DNA of 64,000 nt from Collinsella sp. MSK.8.10 (GCF_019041915.1 NZ_JAHPYF010000004.1:127500-191499); one strand, 5' to 3'; numbered from the stretch's first letter, positions 19,384 through 28,573 are shown. Notes: generated by a model from the sequence alone, not told the origin. Translations and numbers: made by a program.

Positions 19384-19479
19384 GTCCCCGGGGTGCCCGC
19401 CTATATCATCCCGTGCTCAAACATTCTCGCTGCGCTGCGAAACTGCGCGCGGGACGATATAGGCGGGCGCCCCGGGGAC
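19384..19479. repeat. 96-bp palindromic element with 30-bp arms after def
   Basis: The arm 19384-19413 is the reverse complement of 19450-19479 with 28 of 30 positions paired (cores CCCGCCTATATCATCCCG and CGGGACGATATAGGCGGG). The 36-nt centre holds a further small palindrome, TCGCTGCGCTGCGA. It begins eight bases after the def stop. It has no T-run, so it is not a typical terminator. Confidence 0.85.
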
Positions 19480-19696
19480 TACGTTGACGCTGCTTGTCTC
19501 GCCCGGGTGCCGTCTGGCCAGGGAGGGGCGTCTTCGCTGATAGGTGCTTTGTTGGGAGGGCTGCTTTTATGCGGCTCTTTCTTTGTTTTTGGGTATATTT
19601 GTTTCAGTTGAACTATTCTTGCGGCTGGGCGCGCTTGCGACCAAGAACGCTTTTTTGTAGCCGTCTCGGCTCGTTATTGAGAGGAGACTAACTTTT

Positions 19697-20617
19697 ATGC
19701 GTATTGTGTTTATGGGTACGCCTGATTTTGCTGTGCCTTCGCTGACTTCGCTTGTTGAGGCTGGGAATGAGATTGCGCTTGTTGTTACTCGTCCTGATGC
19801 TGTTCGTGGTCGTGGTAAGAAGCTAGGGCCGTCTCCTGTTAAGGCTAAGGCACTGGAGCTGGGGTTGCCGGTCATTGAGGCTAATCGTATGACGCCCGAG
19901 GTTGTTGAGGCGCTCCAGGCTGCCCAGGCTGATATTTTCTGTGTGGCAGCCTATGGTTGCATTTTGCCCGATGAGGTGCTGCATATGGCGCCGCTTGGTA
20001 TTGTGAATGTTCATGCTTCGCTACTGCCTCGTTGGCGTGGCGCTGCTCCCATTCAGCGTGCGATTCTCGCTGGTGATGAGGTTGCCGGCGTTTCCATTAT
20101 GCGCATTGGACATGGCGTGGATACTGGTGCTTATTGTGCTCAGGCTTCCACGTCGGTTGCCGGTAAGCATGCTGAGGCGCTGACCATGGAGCTTGCTGAA
20201 CTTGGCGGCAAATTGCTTGCCGATATGCTTCCCTCGCTTTCCGATGGCTCGGCTGTTTGGACTGAGCAGGATGAGTCGCTCGTCACTCATGCTGCCAAGA
20301 TCTCCAAGCAGGAGATGCGTCTGGATCCGCAGATGGCGGCGCTTGATTGCGTGCGCCATGTGCTTGCTTCGTCCGATACCGCGCCTGCCCGTTGCGTGAT
20401 TGCCGGCAAGACTGTGCGTGTGCTCGATGCTGCGGCGGCTGATGTGTCGCTTGGCGAGGGTCAGGTTCTCGTTCAGGCTAAGCGTGTTTACCTTGGCCTT
20501 TCCGATGGCTCGGTTGAGTTGCTCGAGGTTAAGCCTGATGGCAAGCGTGCTATGGCCGCTTCTGCCTGGGCCGCCGGCCTGCAGTGCGCCGATCTTTCGT
20601 GGGGTGTTTTATCATGA
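19697..20617 (+). CDS. fmt: methionyl-tRNA formyltransferase
   Basis: Formylates initiator Met-tRNA using 10-formyl-THF. The 306-residue protein begins RIVFMGTPDFAVPSL. It has the formyl-THF site in NVHASLLPRWRGAAPIQRAI (catalytic Asn and His of the SLLP motif) and GVSIMRIGHGVDTGAYC with the catalytic aspartate. The C-terminal OB-like domain ends the protein. AGGAG precedes ATG 19697. Third codon positions are visibly T-rich compared with priA and gltX (many GTT, GCT and CGT), an odd codon signature for this window. Confidence 0.95.
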   Translation: MRIVFMGTPDFAVPSLTSLVEAGNEIALVVTRPDAVRGRGKKLGPSPVKAKALELGLPVIEANRMTPEVVEALQAAQADIFCVAAYGCILPDEVLHMAPLGIVNVHASLLPRWRGAAPIQRAILAGDEVAGVSIMRIGHGVDTGAYCAQASTSVAGKHAEALTMELAELGGKLLADMLPSLSDGSAVWTEQDESLVTHAAKISKQEMRLDPQMAALDCVRHVLASSDTAPARCVIAGKTVRVLDAAAADVSLGEGQVLVQAKRVYLGLSDGSVELLEVKPDGKRAMAASAWAAGLQCADLSWGVLS

Positions 20618-22014
20618 GCAAGCTGTCTCCCGCGCGCAAGCTTGCGCTCGATGTACTGATGGAGGCCGATCGCCGCGGCATGTATGCGCGCGACGTGCTG
20701 TCCTCTCGCGCATCGGCCAAGGCTATTGACCAGCGCGATTCCGCTTTTGCCGCCCGCTTGGCGCTGGGCGTGGCCGCCACGCAGGGTATTTTGGACGAGC
20801 TGCTCGATCAGTTTCTCGATAAACCCAAAAAGGTTGCGCCGCGCGTTCGCATGGCGCTTCGTATCTCGGCCTTCGAGATGCTCTACCTGCATACGCCGGG
20901 CCGCGTTGCCGTGAGCCAGGGTGTTGAGCTGGTGCGCAGTGGTGCTAAGTCTGCTGCGGGCCTGGCAAACGCGGTGCTGCACAAGGTTGCGGACAATGTT
21001 GAGGACTTTGCTACTGCGTCCGATGTGGATGAGTCTGAGCGACGCTTGGTTCGTCTGTCGCGCCTGATGGGTCTTCCGCGCTGGCTATGCGCTCGCATTA
21101 TGGCGTCGTTTGATACTCCAGAGGGTGCGCTCGGCTTCGCCGGCAATCTGGCGCCCGCGCCGCTCGCTTTGCACGAGAACGCCTTTGCAACCAAACCTGA
21201 TCCGTACCTATCGCAGCTTGTGGCGCCTGTGTTCCCTGGCTGTCATGCTCCGGTCGATGCTCAGGTTACGGTTGCGTCGGGCGTATTTGAGCGTGCTGCT
21301 GCCGTGGCCTCGGACCTTAACGCCCAGCTTATCGCCACAGCTGCCACGCGCCCTGGTAGCTGCCTTGAGATTGGTGCCGGCCGTGGCACCAAGACCTATG
21401 TGATGATGTGCCAGGCCAAGCGTGCGGGCTATGAGCGTCAGCATACGGCGCTCGATCTGCATGATCGCAAGTGCGATCTGAATCTCGCTCGTCTGCATAA
21501 GGCCGGTATTCAGGGCGTTCGCACGGTTTCGGGTGATGCCTGCGAGCTTAATGAGGTGCTCACATCGTTTGATGCCATGCTTGGCGAGCCGGTTAAGTTC
21601 GACACGGTCTTTATCGATGCGCCGTGCTCTGGCACCGGAACCATGCGCCGTCATCCTGAGATACCGTGGCGCCTGACCGAAAAAGATGTGACGGTTGAGC
21701 TGCCCAAACTGCAGCTTACGATGCTCAAAGAGGCTGCTGCGCGCGTGGCTGCCGGCGGCGAGCTCATCTATGCGACGTGCTCGGTTTTCGACGAGGAGAA
21801 CACGCAGGTCGTGGATGCCTTCCTGGCTTCTCCCGAGGGCGCCGGCTTTACCGTGGCGCCGTTTTCCGAGGCACAGATTCTGCAACTCCCCGAGTTCGAT
21901 CAGGCCAAGAAGCTCGTCTCCGTCCGCCAAAACGACCGAGGACTTTTCCAAAGCGTGCCGGTAAACGCCGACTCCTACGACGGCCACTTCTGCGCCAGAC
22001 TAGTCCGCAAGTAA
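20614..22014 (+). CDS. rsmB: 16S rRNA (cytosine-967-C5)-methyltransferase RsmB/Sun
   Basis: SAM-dependent rRNA m5C methyltransferase. The first 140 residues form the NusB-like RNA-binding domain (ARKLALDVLMEADRRGMYA; RVRMALRISAFEMLYL). The methyltransferase domain has the SAM loop CLEIGAGRGTKTYVM, motif IV IDAPCSGTGTMRRHPEIPW with its cysteine, and motif VI ELIYATCSVFDEENTQVV with the nucleophile Cys. The start is ATG 20614, overlapping the fmt stop (ATGA); an earlier in-frame start would lie inside fmt. At 466 residues it is close to the family length. Confidence 0.93.
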   Translation: MSKLSPARKLALDVLMEADRRGMYARDVLSSRASAKAIDQRDSAFAARLALGVAATQGILDELLDQFLDKPKKVAPRVRMALRISAFEMLYLHTPGRVAVSQGVELVRSGAKSAAGLANAVLHKVADNVEDFATASDVDESERRLVRLSRLMGLPRWLCARIMASFDTPEGALGFAGNLAPAPLALHENAFATKPDPYLSQLVAPVFPGCHAPVDAQVTVASGVFERAAAVASDLNAQLIATAATRPGSCLEIGAGRGTKTYVMMCQAKRAGYERQHTALDLHDRKCDLNLARLHKAGIQGVRTVSGDACELNEVLTSFDAMLGEPVKFDTVFIDAPCSGTGTMRRHPEIPWRLTEKDVTVELPKLQLTMLKEAAARVAAGGELIYATCSVFDEENTQVVDAFLASPEGAGFTVAPFSEAQILQLPEFDQAKKLVSVRQNDRGLFQSVPVNADSYDGHFCARLVRK

Positions 22015-22020
22015 CTACTA

Positions 22021-22087
22021 AGTTGCGGTGAAATAGGGATTGAATAGCGGCATCCACCCACCAAACAGTCCTTGTTTCACCGCAACT
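22021..22087. repeat. intergenic hairpin repeat, copy 2 (AGTTGCGGTGAAA arms)
   Basis: Arms AGTTGCGGTGAAA (22021-22033) and TTTCACCGCAACT (22075-22087) are perfect, with partial extension to about 20 bp, around a 41-nt centre. The copy sits six bases after the rsmB stop. It matches copy 1 at 5800-5868 in arm sequence, total size and the CAGTCC segment. Confidence 0.85.
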
Positions 22088-22116
22088 CATAGAGATGCCT
22101 GGGTAGTTAAAGAATC

Positions 22117-22155
22117 AGCCCCGCGATTGGTGTCGGTCGCGGGGCTGTTTGGTTT
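22117..22155 (+). terminator. bidirectional terminator between rsmB and the FmdB gene
   Basis: AGCCCCGCGA (22117-22126) pairs with TCGCGGGGCT (22137-22146), followed by GTTTGGTTTCT on the plus strand and by GATTCTTT on the minus strand. It sits between convergent genes. Confidence 0.85.
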
Positions 22156-22392
22156 CTAGTGGCTGTGCGGGCAGTTGGCGCAGCAACCGCTCGTGGCGCT
22201 TGTGCTGGAGCCGCCGCTTCGCTGGTCGGTGTTGTAGAAGCCGCTGCCCTCAAATTTAATACCGCTGGCCGAGAACGTCTTGGCGGCCGGAGCGCCGCAG
22301 TTGGGGCACACGACCTCGGGGGTCTCGGACATGGGATGCTCAACCTCAAACACGTTGCCGCAGCTCGTGCACTTGTAATCGTAGCGCGCCAT
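22156..22392 (-). CDS. FmdB-family zinc-ribbon protein
   Basis: A 78-residue protein with the FmdB regulatory-family N-terminus MARYDYKCTSCGNVFEVEH and a second pair VVCPNCGAPA, giving a CxxC-CxxC zinc ribbon in the first 40 residues. GIKFEGSGFYNTDQ follows, typical of this family. The C-terminus is Gly/Ser-rich and ends in GCCANCPHSH, a possible extra metal site. The biochemical role of the family is poorly defined. It is monocistronic and convergent with rsmB. Confidence 0.9.
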   Translation of the reverse strand: MARYDYKCTSCGNVFEVEHPMSETPEVVCPNCGAPAAKTFSASGIKFEGSGFYNTDQRSGGSSTSATSGCCANCPHSH

Positions 22393-22480
22393 AATACTTC
22401 CTTTTCAGCACAAAGCGGGCAGATTACTCTGCCCGCAAAAATTCAAACGTCTGTAACTGTACCCTATATCGGGCGTTTTA

Positions 22481-25400
22481 TCACGCTTCGTCCCAGAATC
22501 TATGCGTGTTGCGCAGGAGCTGTGCGGTTTTGCCCTCAGCGGCCGCAACGTCGGCCTCGTCAGCCTGCCAGGTCCAGTTGCCCGTGGCCACGCCCGGTAC
22601 GTTCATGCGCGCGTCGTCGCCCAGCCCCAGGACATCCTGCAGCGGCATCATCACCAGGGGAGCGTCGCTTGCCAGCGCGTCGCTCATCAGCTTGGCCGCC
22701 ACCTCAACACCGCTTGGTTCATCGCCGCCCGCAAAGGAACGCGTGCTCCAACCGGCCAATGTCGACGTATCGTGCGTCGAGGTGTACAGGATCTTGCCCG
22801 GCGTGGGGTGCACGCCGTTGCGGACGTCGTAGTCGCTAAACTCCAGCACGTCCATGCCGGGAAAGCCGCAGGTCGAAGCCATGGCGCGAACGCCGGGCGT
22901 CAGGTAGCCCAGGTCCTCGGCAATAAAGTTGAGCGGCCCCAACTCGTCATAGGCGGTCTGGAAAAGGTCCTTGCCCGGGCCTGCCAGCCAACGCCCGTCG
23001 GCGCAGGCCTTACCTGCGGGAATGCTAAAGTAGCTGTGGAAGCCCAGGAAGTGATCCAGGCGCACGCGGTCGTAGAGCGAGAACGCACGACGTAGGCGAT
23101 CCATCCACCAGCGGTAGCCGTTCTGCTTCATGTGGTCCCAGCGGAACGTCGGGTTGCCCCACACCTGGCCCTCGGGCGCAAAGTTGTCGGGCGGCGCACC
23201 GGAGATCTCGATTGCCTTACCGGTATCGGACAGCCAGAAGTTCTCGGGTTCGCTCCACGCATCTGCCGAATCGTCGGACACGTACATAGGAATATCGCCG
23301 ATGACCTCGATGCCCTTCTTGTGCGCATAGTTCATAAGCTCGCACCAAGCCAGGTCAAAGCGGTACTGCATGTACGCCTGAAGCTCGGCCTCGTCGTGGA
23401 AACGCTTGTCGTCAATCAAGTGCTCGTTGTAGCGCGCAACATCTGCCGGCCAATCGTGGCGCGATTCGCCCTCAAAGTACTTTTTGACGGCCATATAGAC
23501 GCAGTACTTCTCGAGCCAATCGGCATTGCGATGTTTAAACGCGGTGTACAGCGGATCGGCATCCTCGCCGCCGTGGGCCTTCCAGGTCTCAAAGTCGGCG
23601 GCTAGCTCCTTGTGGCTTTCGGGCAGCAGGTCGATATTGCCTGCAAAGGCCGAAGGACCGGCGTAAGGGGAGCGAAAGAAGTCCGTCGGGTTGACAGGCA
23701 GGACCTGCCAGTAGCGCATGCCCATAGCGGCCATATGGTCGATAAAACGACGCGTGGGCGCGCCGATCGTGCCGGGCTTACCGTCGTCGGTCGGCACCGA
23801 TGTGATATGGCACACAACGCCCGCACCGTAATCGAGCGGCTCCTGCAGACGCTGCTCGGCGTGGTGATAGATGATCGACGATCCCAGCGGATACAGGTCG
23901 AGCGTGACGGTGCCATTGTGAATCTCGCACTCGTGACCGCTAATCACATCGCTCGCACATTCGTCGAGCGCCGGAATCGTCACGCGGTGTGAATTGCGCA
24001 GGCTCCGGTTGATGATAACCGTAGCGGCCTCGCCATCCTTGCCCGTGCGGTTGTATGCCAGCACCTCGTCGTTGAGCGCGAAGGCCTTGATCTCGCCGTC
24101 GATCATAAACGGCAGTGCGCGGCGTACGGCGGAGGCGTTTTTGACAATAGCCAGCGTGTCGAAGTCGTGCAGTTGGTCCTTGGTCGGCAGGGTGCGGCGG
24201 TTACCCGGATCGGTAAGGCCCTCAAGGCCGTACTCGTCGCCATAGTAAATCGATGGCACACCGGGGAACGTCATCTGCATGAGCGTTGCGAGCCAAAAAC
24301 GGCTCTTGGCCAGGCCCATCGAGTTCTCGTCCAGACGCCATTTGCTGCGCTCGCACTCGGGCAGCTGCGACTCATCGGGGCCGCCGCCGAGCACCGAGAT
24401 AATGCGCGGACGGTCGTGGCTCGAAAGCAGATTAAGTGCGCAGGACAGGGCCTCACGGGGATAGTTCTCGCGCAGGGTTTCGATATCCTCGGCTGCCTGG
24501 TAGGCGTTCTTGTAGCCCATCAAAAAGCCGATGACCATGTCGCGGAAGGGATAATCCATGGCCGAGTCCAGCTCGGAGCCTTGCAGATAGCGGCGCAGAT
24601 GGCCGTAGCTGATCTTGTTGGAGGCGTCTTCCCAGACTTCGCCGAGCAACAGTGCATCAGGCTTCTCGGCGAGCACGGCCTTTTTGATCTCGGCCAGGAA
24701 GTCATCGGAAAGCTCGTCGGCCACGTCTAGGCGCCAGCCATGAGCGCCGGCACGTAGCCATTTACGGATCACGCCGTCCTTGCCCAGGAGCCGCTCGCGT
24801 ACCAGCTCAGAGCTCTCATTGATGGCGGGCATATTGCCCACGCCCCACCAGCAGTCGTATGAGCCGTCCTCGTGGAAATAAAACGCATCGCGCCATGGAG
24901 AATCCTCGCTCTGCCACGCGCCCACGCCGGGGTAGTTGCCGTAGCGGTTGAAATAGATCGAGTCATCGCCCGTGTGGTTGAAGACGCCATCCAGAATGAT
25001 GGAGATGCCCAGCTTCTCGGCCGCCTGGCACAGCTCGGTAAAGTCCTGCTCGGTGCCCAGGATCGGGTCGATCTTGGTGTAGTCGGCCGTGTCGTAGCGG
25101 TGGTTGCTCGCGGCTTCAAAAATGGGGTTGAGGTAGATGGCTGTAAAGCCCAGCTCGGCGATGCGAGGCAGGTCTTCCTGGATGCCCTTGAGCGACCCGC
25201 CGTAGAAGTCCCAGGTTTTGATGGAGCCGTCTTCGGCGCGCTCGTACACGGGCGGCTCGTTCCAGTCCTCGACCATGCGGCGCTGGATTCCGTTGCGTGG
25301 TTTTTCGACCTCGGCCAGCGTGCGCTCGCGCCAGTGCTCGTCGCGGGCGTAGCGATCGGGGAAGATCTGGTAGACCATGCCCTGCTCGTACCAAGCGGGA

Positions 25401-25777
25401 CGGTTCTCGCGGTGCTTGTAGACGGTAATCTGGAAGGACGGGACCTCGGCGTAGTCGTAGGTTACGCCCTCGCCGCCGGTACGGCCCTGCGGTGCTCCCA
25501 GACGAACCTCGGGCTGGCCCTCGATATTGCAGATAAAGCTGTACCAGATAAGACAGGGCTCGGTGCACTTAAGCTCTACAGTAAATATGCCGTCGCCCTC
25601 GTGCGTCATGGGATACCGAGACTCACCGATCTCGTCAACCCAGGTACGCAGCGTAAGCGTTGCTTGGTTGGGATCGGCATCCTCTAGAATCACGGAGAGC
25701 GAAAGGGTAGTTCCTGTGGTCACAGCGCCAAACGGAGTGCGAAACTGCGGCAGACGGCTGTTGTGTATCAATCTCAT
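22481..25777 (-). CDS. GH13 alpha-amylase/pullulanase-like protein fused to 4-alpha-glucanotransferase (GH77)
   Basis: 1098-residue two-enzyme chain. Residues 1-125 form a beta-rich N-domain like those before neopullulanase-type GH13 enzymes. The GH13 barrel spans about 130-620 with region I ILDGVFNHTGDDS (about 262), region II GWRLDVADEL (about 347), region III LLGEVWED (about 377) and region IV LLSSHDRPR (about 455). From about 645 a full MalQ/GH77 domain follows: YWQVLPVNPTDFFRSPY, VRLDHFLGFHSYFSIP with the nucleophile Asp (about 910), FIAEDLGYLTPGV with the acid/base Glu (about 957) and TSTHDTSTLAGW. Both catalytic sets look intact. There is no signal peptide, so it probably acts on cytoplasmic maltodextrins or glycogen next to the glg genes. 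Confidence 0.9.
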   Translation of the reverse strand: MRLIHNSRLPQFRTPFGAVTTGTTLSLSVILEDADPNQATLTLRTWVDEIGESRYPMTHEGDGIFTVELKCTEPCLIWYSFICNIEGQPEVRLGAPQGRTGGEGVTYDYAEVPSFQITVYKHRENRPAWYEQGMVYQIFPDRYARDEHWRERTLAEVEKPRNGIQRRMVEDWNEPPVYERAEDGSIKTWDFYGGSLKGIQEDLPRIAELGFTAIYLNPIFEAASNHRYDTADYTKIDPILGTEQDFTELCQAAEKLGISIILDGVFNHTGDDSIYFNRYGNYPGVGAWQSEDSPWRDAFYFHEDGSYDCWWGVGNMPAINESSELVRERLLGKDGVIRKWLRAGAHGWRLDVADELSDDFLAEIKKAVLAEKPDALLLGEVWEDASNKISYGHLRRYLQGSELDSAMDYPFRDMVIGFLMGYKNAYQAAEDIETLRENYPREALSCALNLLSSHDRPRIISVLGGGPDESQLPECERSKWRLDENSMGLAKSRFWLATLMQMTFPGVPSIYYGDEYGLEGLTDPGNRRTLPTKDQLHDFDTLAIVKNASAVRRALPFMIDGEIKAFALNDEVLAYNRTGKDGEAATVIINRSLRNSHRVTIPALDECASDVISGHECEIHNGTVTLDLYPLGSSIIYHHAEQRLQEPLDYGAGVVCHITSVPTDDGKPGTIGAPTRRFIDHMAAMGMRYWQVLPVNPTDFFRSPYAGPSAFAGNIDLLPESHKELAADFETWKAHGGEDADPLYTAFKHRNADWLEKYCVYMAVKKYFEGESRHDWPADVARYNEHLIDDKRFHDEAELQAYMQYRFDLAWCELMNYAHKKGIEVIGDIPMYVSDDSADAWSEPENFWLSDTGKAIEISGAPPDNFAPEGQVWGNPTFRWDHMKQNGYRWWMDRLRRAFSLYDRVRLDHFLGFHSYFSIPAGKACADGRWLAGPGKDLFQTAYDELGPLNFIAEDLGYLTPGVRAMASTCGFPGMDVLEFSDYDVRNGVHPTPGKILYTSTHDTSTLAGWSTRSFAGGDEPSGVEVAAKLMSDALASDAPLVMMPLQDVLGLGDDARMNVPGVATGNWTWQADEADVAAAEGKTAQLLRNTHRFWDEA

Positions 25778-25876
25778 AGTACGGTCCAGTTCAATAGAAT
25801 CATGGCCTGCTGGTCATGGGCTTTACGCACAAGATGTAAGTATATCTGTTGTACACAGGCTGTATAAACAACATCC

Positions 25877-25920
25877 GTTTACCATCGGCGAACGGTTGTC
25901 CTAGATAATCGTTTTACCAT
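25877..25920. promoter_or_regulatory. putative operator boxes for the GH13-GH77 gene (GTTTTACCAT type)
   Basis: GTTTACCAT (25877-25885) and GTTTTACCAT (25911-25920) lie 100-143 bases upstream of the GH13-GH77 start. The same box, in both orientations, occurs four times in the glgB/HAD control region (36045-36133). Shared boxes in two glycan-metabolism promoters suggest one regulator, for example of the LacI family; no regulator gene is in the window. Confidence 0.5.
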
Positions 25921-25984
25921 GCAAATTATCGCGATATTCAAAACCGCCTATACCGATACTATTTGTAGCCAAACAAAAGTGCTT

Positions 25985-26115
25985 CGGTTTACTACGGCAA
26001 ATTGAATGATCTAACCACAGCCATTTTGGTGATATTAAAACCGCAGGTAGAAGCGTTGTCAATTTCGAAGATTGCTCGTCGTGGTCGGCCGGAGCCATTT
26101 TGTCGTAGTAAACCG
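25985..26115. repeat. inverted GGTTTACTACG repeat element
   Basis: The 17-base arms 25985-26001 and 26099-26115 are complementary at 16 of 17 positions and enclose 97 bases. A third copy of GGTTTACTACG occurs alone at 57260-57270. This suggests a dispersed intergenic element. Confidence 0.6.
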
Positions 26116-26146
26116 GCCCTCTTTTTAATATAGAAGTTCAACCAAG

Positions 26147-26175
26147 AAGAGGGCGCCTGATTGGGGCGCCCTCTT
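26147..26175 (-). terminator. glgA terminator
   Basis: AAGAGGGCGCC (26147-26157) pairs with GGCGCCCTCTT (26165-26175) with a 7-nt loop, 33 bases after the glgA stop. A short T-rich stretch follows on both strands. Confidence 0.8.
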
Positions 26176-26207
26176 TTGCGTTGAGGATTAAGTTTTAATC
26201 GTCCGGA

Positions 26208-28550
26208 TTAGTGGCGCTTTCGGGTGGCCGTTGCCTTGCGGACAGAGGTCTTCTTGGTCGGAGCCTTTTCCTCAGTGGGAGCGGCGGGGGAGACTGGGGC
26301 CTCCTTGGCGGGCTCGGGCTTGGCCTTTACCTCGGCCTTGGGCTCCTCTTTGGCGGCAGCGGGCTTTGCCTCGGATGCCTTCGGTGCTGGCTTGGCCTTT
26401 ACTGCGGGCTTGTCCTCGGCCTTGGCCTCTGCCTTGGGAGCAGCGGCCTTGGTCGTGGACTTCTTGGCCGTCGTCGTTGTGCGCTTGCGCGTGGTGCTCT
26501 TGGCGGCGGGCTTGGCCTCGACGGTTGTCTCCGCCTTGGGCTCGGCGGCTGCCTCCTCGACCTTGACGGCGGGCTTTGCGGCAGCCTTCGGAGCGGCCTT
26601 GGTCGCAGTAGCCTTAGCGGCCGTCGACTTCGTTGCCGTGGTCTTCTTGGCTGCCGTTGCCTTCTTGGCGGTTGTGGTCGTCTTCTTGGCAGCGGTCTTG
26701 GCCGGAGCCTTTGCCGCGGGCTTAGCCTCGGCGGTGGCGGTCTCGGCCTTTACCTCGGGAACGACCTCGGCTTCGGCGGCCTTCTTGGCAGCGGCGGTCG
26801 TGCGCTTGCGCGTGGTCGTTGCCTTGGCAGCCGTGGTTTTAGTCGCGGCGGCCTTGGTCGTCGTAACCTTCTTGGCGGTCGTCTTACGGGCCGTGGTCTT
26901 CTTAGCTGCGGGCTTTGCAGCGGGCTTGACCTCGGCCTCTGCCTCAGGAGCAACCTCAGCCTTCACCTCGGGCTTGGCCTTTGCGGGCTCAGCCTCAACC
27001 GGCTTCTCCTCGGCCTTGGGCTCCTCAGCGGCCACCGGCTCAGCAACAGCCTCAGGCTCGTCGACAACAGTCGCCGGCCTCTCAATCTCCGGGTGCATAA
27101 AGAAGTACAGGTCCAGATACTTGTCGGCCGAACGCGTCCAGCTAAAGTCCTGGCTCATGGCCTGCGTGACTAGCTGGTTCCAGGCATCGCGGTTGTCCCA
27201 GAACAGGCGTGCTGCGCGGAACACCGCGTCGCCCATCTCGTCGCCGTTAAAGTTGGTAAACGAGAAGCCCGTGCCCTCGCCGGTAAACTCGTTGTACGGC
27301 TGCACGGTGTCCTTCAGGCCACCGGTCTCGCGCACGATGGGCAGGGTGCCGTAGCGCATGGCGATGATCTGCGACAGGCCGCAGGGCTCAAATTTCGAAG
27401 GCATCAGGAATATATCGGCGGCAGCGTACATGCGCTGCGACAGCGCGGGGTCAAACTCGATGCGCGCGGCCATGGTGCCGGGGTACTTGTCCTGGAAGTA
27501 GCGCAGACCGTCCTCGTAGTCGCGGTCGCCGGTGCCCAGCACGGCCACCTGTACGCCGCCGGACAGGATGCGGTCGAGCGCGTACATGACCAGGTCCAGG
27601 CCCTTCTGACGCGTCAGGCGCGTGACCATCACCATGAGCGGACGGTCGTCGCGAACCTCGAGCCCCAGCTCTTCCTGCAGTTTGGCCTTGCACACGGCCT
27701 TGCCGGAACGGTCATCAACCGTGTAGTTGGCGGCAATGCGCTTGTCGGTTGCCGGGTCAAAGGCCGCCACGTCAATGCCGTTGAGGATGCCCTGCAGCGC
27801 ATAGGAGCGCTCGCGCAGCACGCCGTCCAGGCCCTCGCCAAACTCGGGTGTCTGGATCTCGTTGGCATAGGTGGGGCTCACCGTAGTGATGGCGTCGGCA
27901 TAGCGCAGGGCGCCCAGCATGTAGTTGATGCTGCAGGCGTCGCAACGCAGCTGCGAGGCGGCCGCGGGAATGTGCGCCACGCCCAGGATGTCCTCCATCA
28001 CGGTGTCGCTAAACTGGCCCTGGAACGCCACGTTGTGGATAGAGAACACGGTCTTGACGCGGTCGTACAGCGGCAGGCCCTGGTAGAACTCGCGCAAGAA
28101 CACGGGCGCCAGTGCCGTCTGCCAGTCGTTGCAGTGCAGGATGTCGCACTCAAAACCGGCCGGCAGGTGCTGCAGGCTCTCGGTGATGGCCTTGGAGAAG
28201 AACGCAAAGCGCTCGCCGTCGTCAAAGAAGCCGTACGGATAGTCGCGCGCAAAGTAGCGCTCGTTGTCGATGAACATATAGGTGACGCCGTCGTGCTCGA
28301 GCTTCTCGAGACCGCAGTACTCGTTGCGCCAGCCCAGGCTCACGTAAAAGTCGGAGAAGTGCTCCATCTGCGCCTTGTACTCGTCCTTGATGGTGGCGTA
28401 CTTGGGCACCATGACGATGACCTCGGCGCCGGCGCGCACAAGCGCCGCGGGCAGCGAGCCCGCCACGTCGCCCAGGCCACCGGTCTTTACAAACGGTGCG
28501 CACTCGGCCGAGGCAAACACGATCTGCATCTTTTTGCTGGAATCTGCCAT
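26208..28550 (-). CDS. glgA: glycogen synthase GlgA with long Lys/Ala/Thr-rich C-terminal tail
   Basis: GT5 glycogen synthase using ADP-glucose. The catalytic part (about residues 1-485) has FASAECAPFVKTGGLGDVAG with the KTGGL motif, ILHCNDWQTAL, VTRLTRQKGLDLVMYA and the C-terminal FMPSKFEPCGLSQIIAMRYG. From about residue 490 an unusual tail of about 290 residues follows: first an acidic Pro/Glu/Ala/Lys stretch, then many AKKTT, ATKTTA and RKRTT units, ending RKATATRKRH. This resembles histone H1 or bacterial HU tails and is absent from ordinary GlgA (about 480 residues). The start ATG 28550 follows GGGAGA; ATG 28562 is upstream of that site. It follows glgC and glgD in the cluster. Confidence 0.92.
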   Translation of the reverse strand: MADSSKKMQIVFASAECAPFVKTGGLGDVAGSLPAALVRAGAEVIVMVPKYATIKDEYKAQMEHFSDFYVSLGWRNEYCGLEKLEHDGVTYMFIDNERYFARDYPYGFFDDGERFAFFSKAITESLQHLPAGFECDILHCNDWQTALAPVFLREFYQGLPLYDRVKTVFSIHNVAFQGQFSDTVMEDILGVAHIPAAASQLRCDACSINYMLGALRYADAITTVSPTYANEIQTPEFGEGLDGVLRERSYALQGILNGIDVAAFDPATDKRIAANYTVDDRSGKAVCKAKLQEELGLEVRDDRPLMVMVTRLTRQKGLDLVMYALDRILSGGVQVAVLGTGDRDYEDGLRYFQDKYPGTMAARIEFDPALSQRMYAAADIFLMPSKFEPCGLSQIIAMRYGTLPIVRETGGLKDTVQPYNEFTGEGTGFSFTNFNGDEMGDAVFRAARLFWDNRDAWNQLVTQAMSQDFSWTRSADKYLDLYFFMHPEIERPATVVDEPEAVAEPVAAEEPKAEEKPVEAEPAKAKPEVKAEVAPEAEAEVKPAAKPAAKKTTARKTTAKKVTTTKAAATKTTAAKATTTRKRTTAAAKKAAEAEVVPEVKAETATAEAKPAAKAPAKTAAKKTTTTAKKATAAKKTTATKSTAAKATATKAAPKAAAKPAVKVEEAAAEPKAETTVEAKPAAKSTTRKRTTTTAKKSTTKAAAPKAEAKAEDKPAVKAKPAPKASEAKPAAAKEEPKAEVKAKPEPAKEAPVSPAAPTEEKAPTKKTSVRKATATRKRH

Positions 28551-28573
28551 ATTGTCTCCCATGTTGCAATTCG

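Larger units (their letters stand above)
25778..26207. other. 430-bp control region between the GH13-GH77 gene and glgA
   Basis: No gene is visible. It contains two GTTT(T)ACCAT boxes (25877-25885 and 25911-25920), an imperfect palindrome (GTTGTACACAGGC / CTGTATAAACAAC, about 25850-25874), an inverted pair of GGTTTACTACG elements (25985-26001 and 26099-26115) and the glgA terminator. On the minus strand, TATACT (complement near 25837-25842) is a candidate -10 for the GH13-GH77 gene. Confidence 0.75.
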
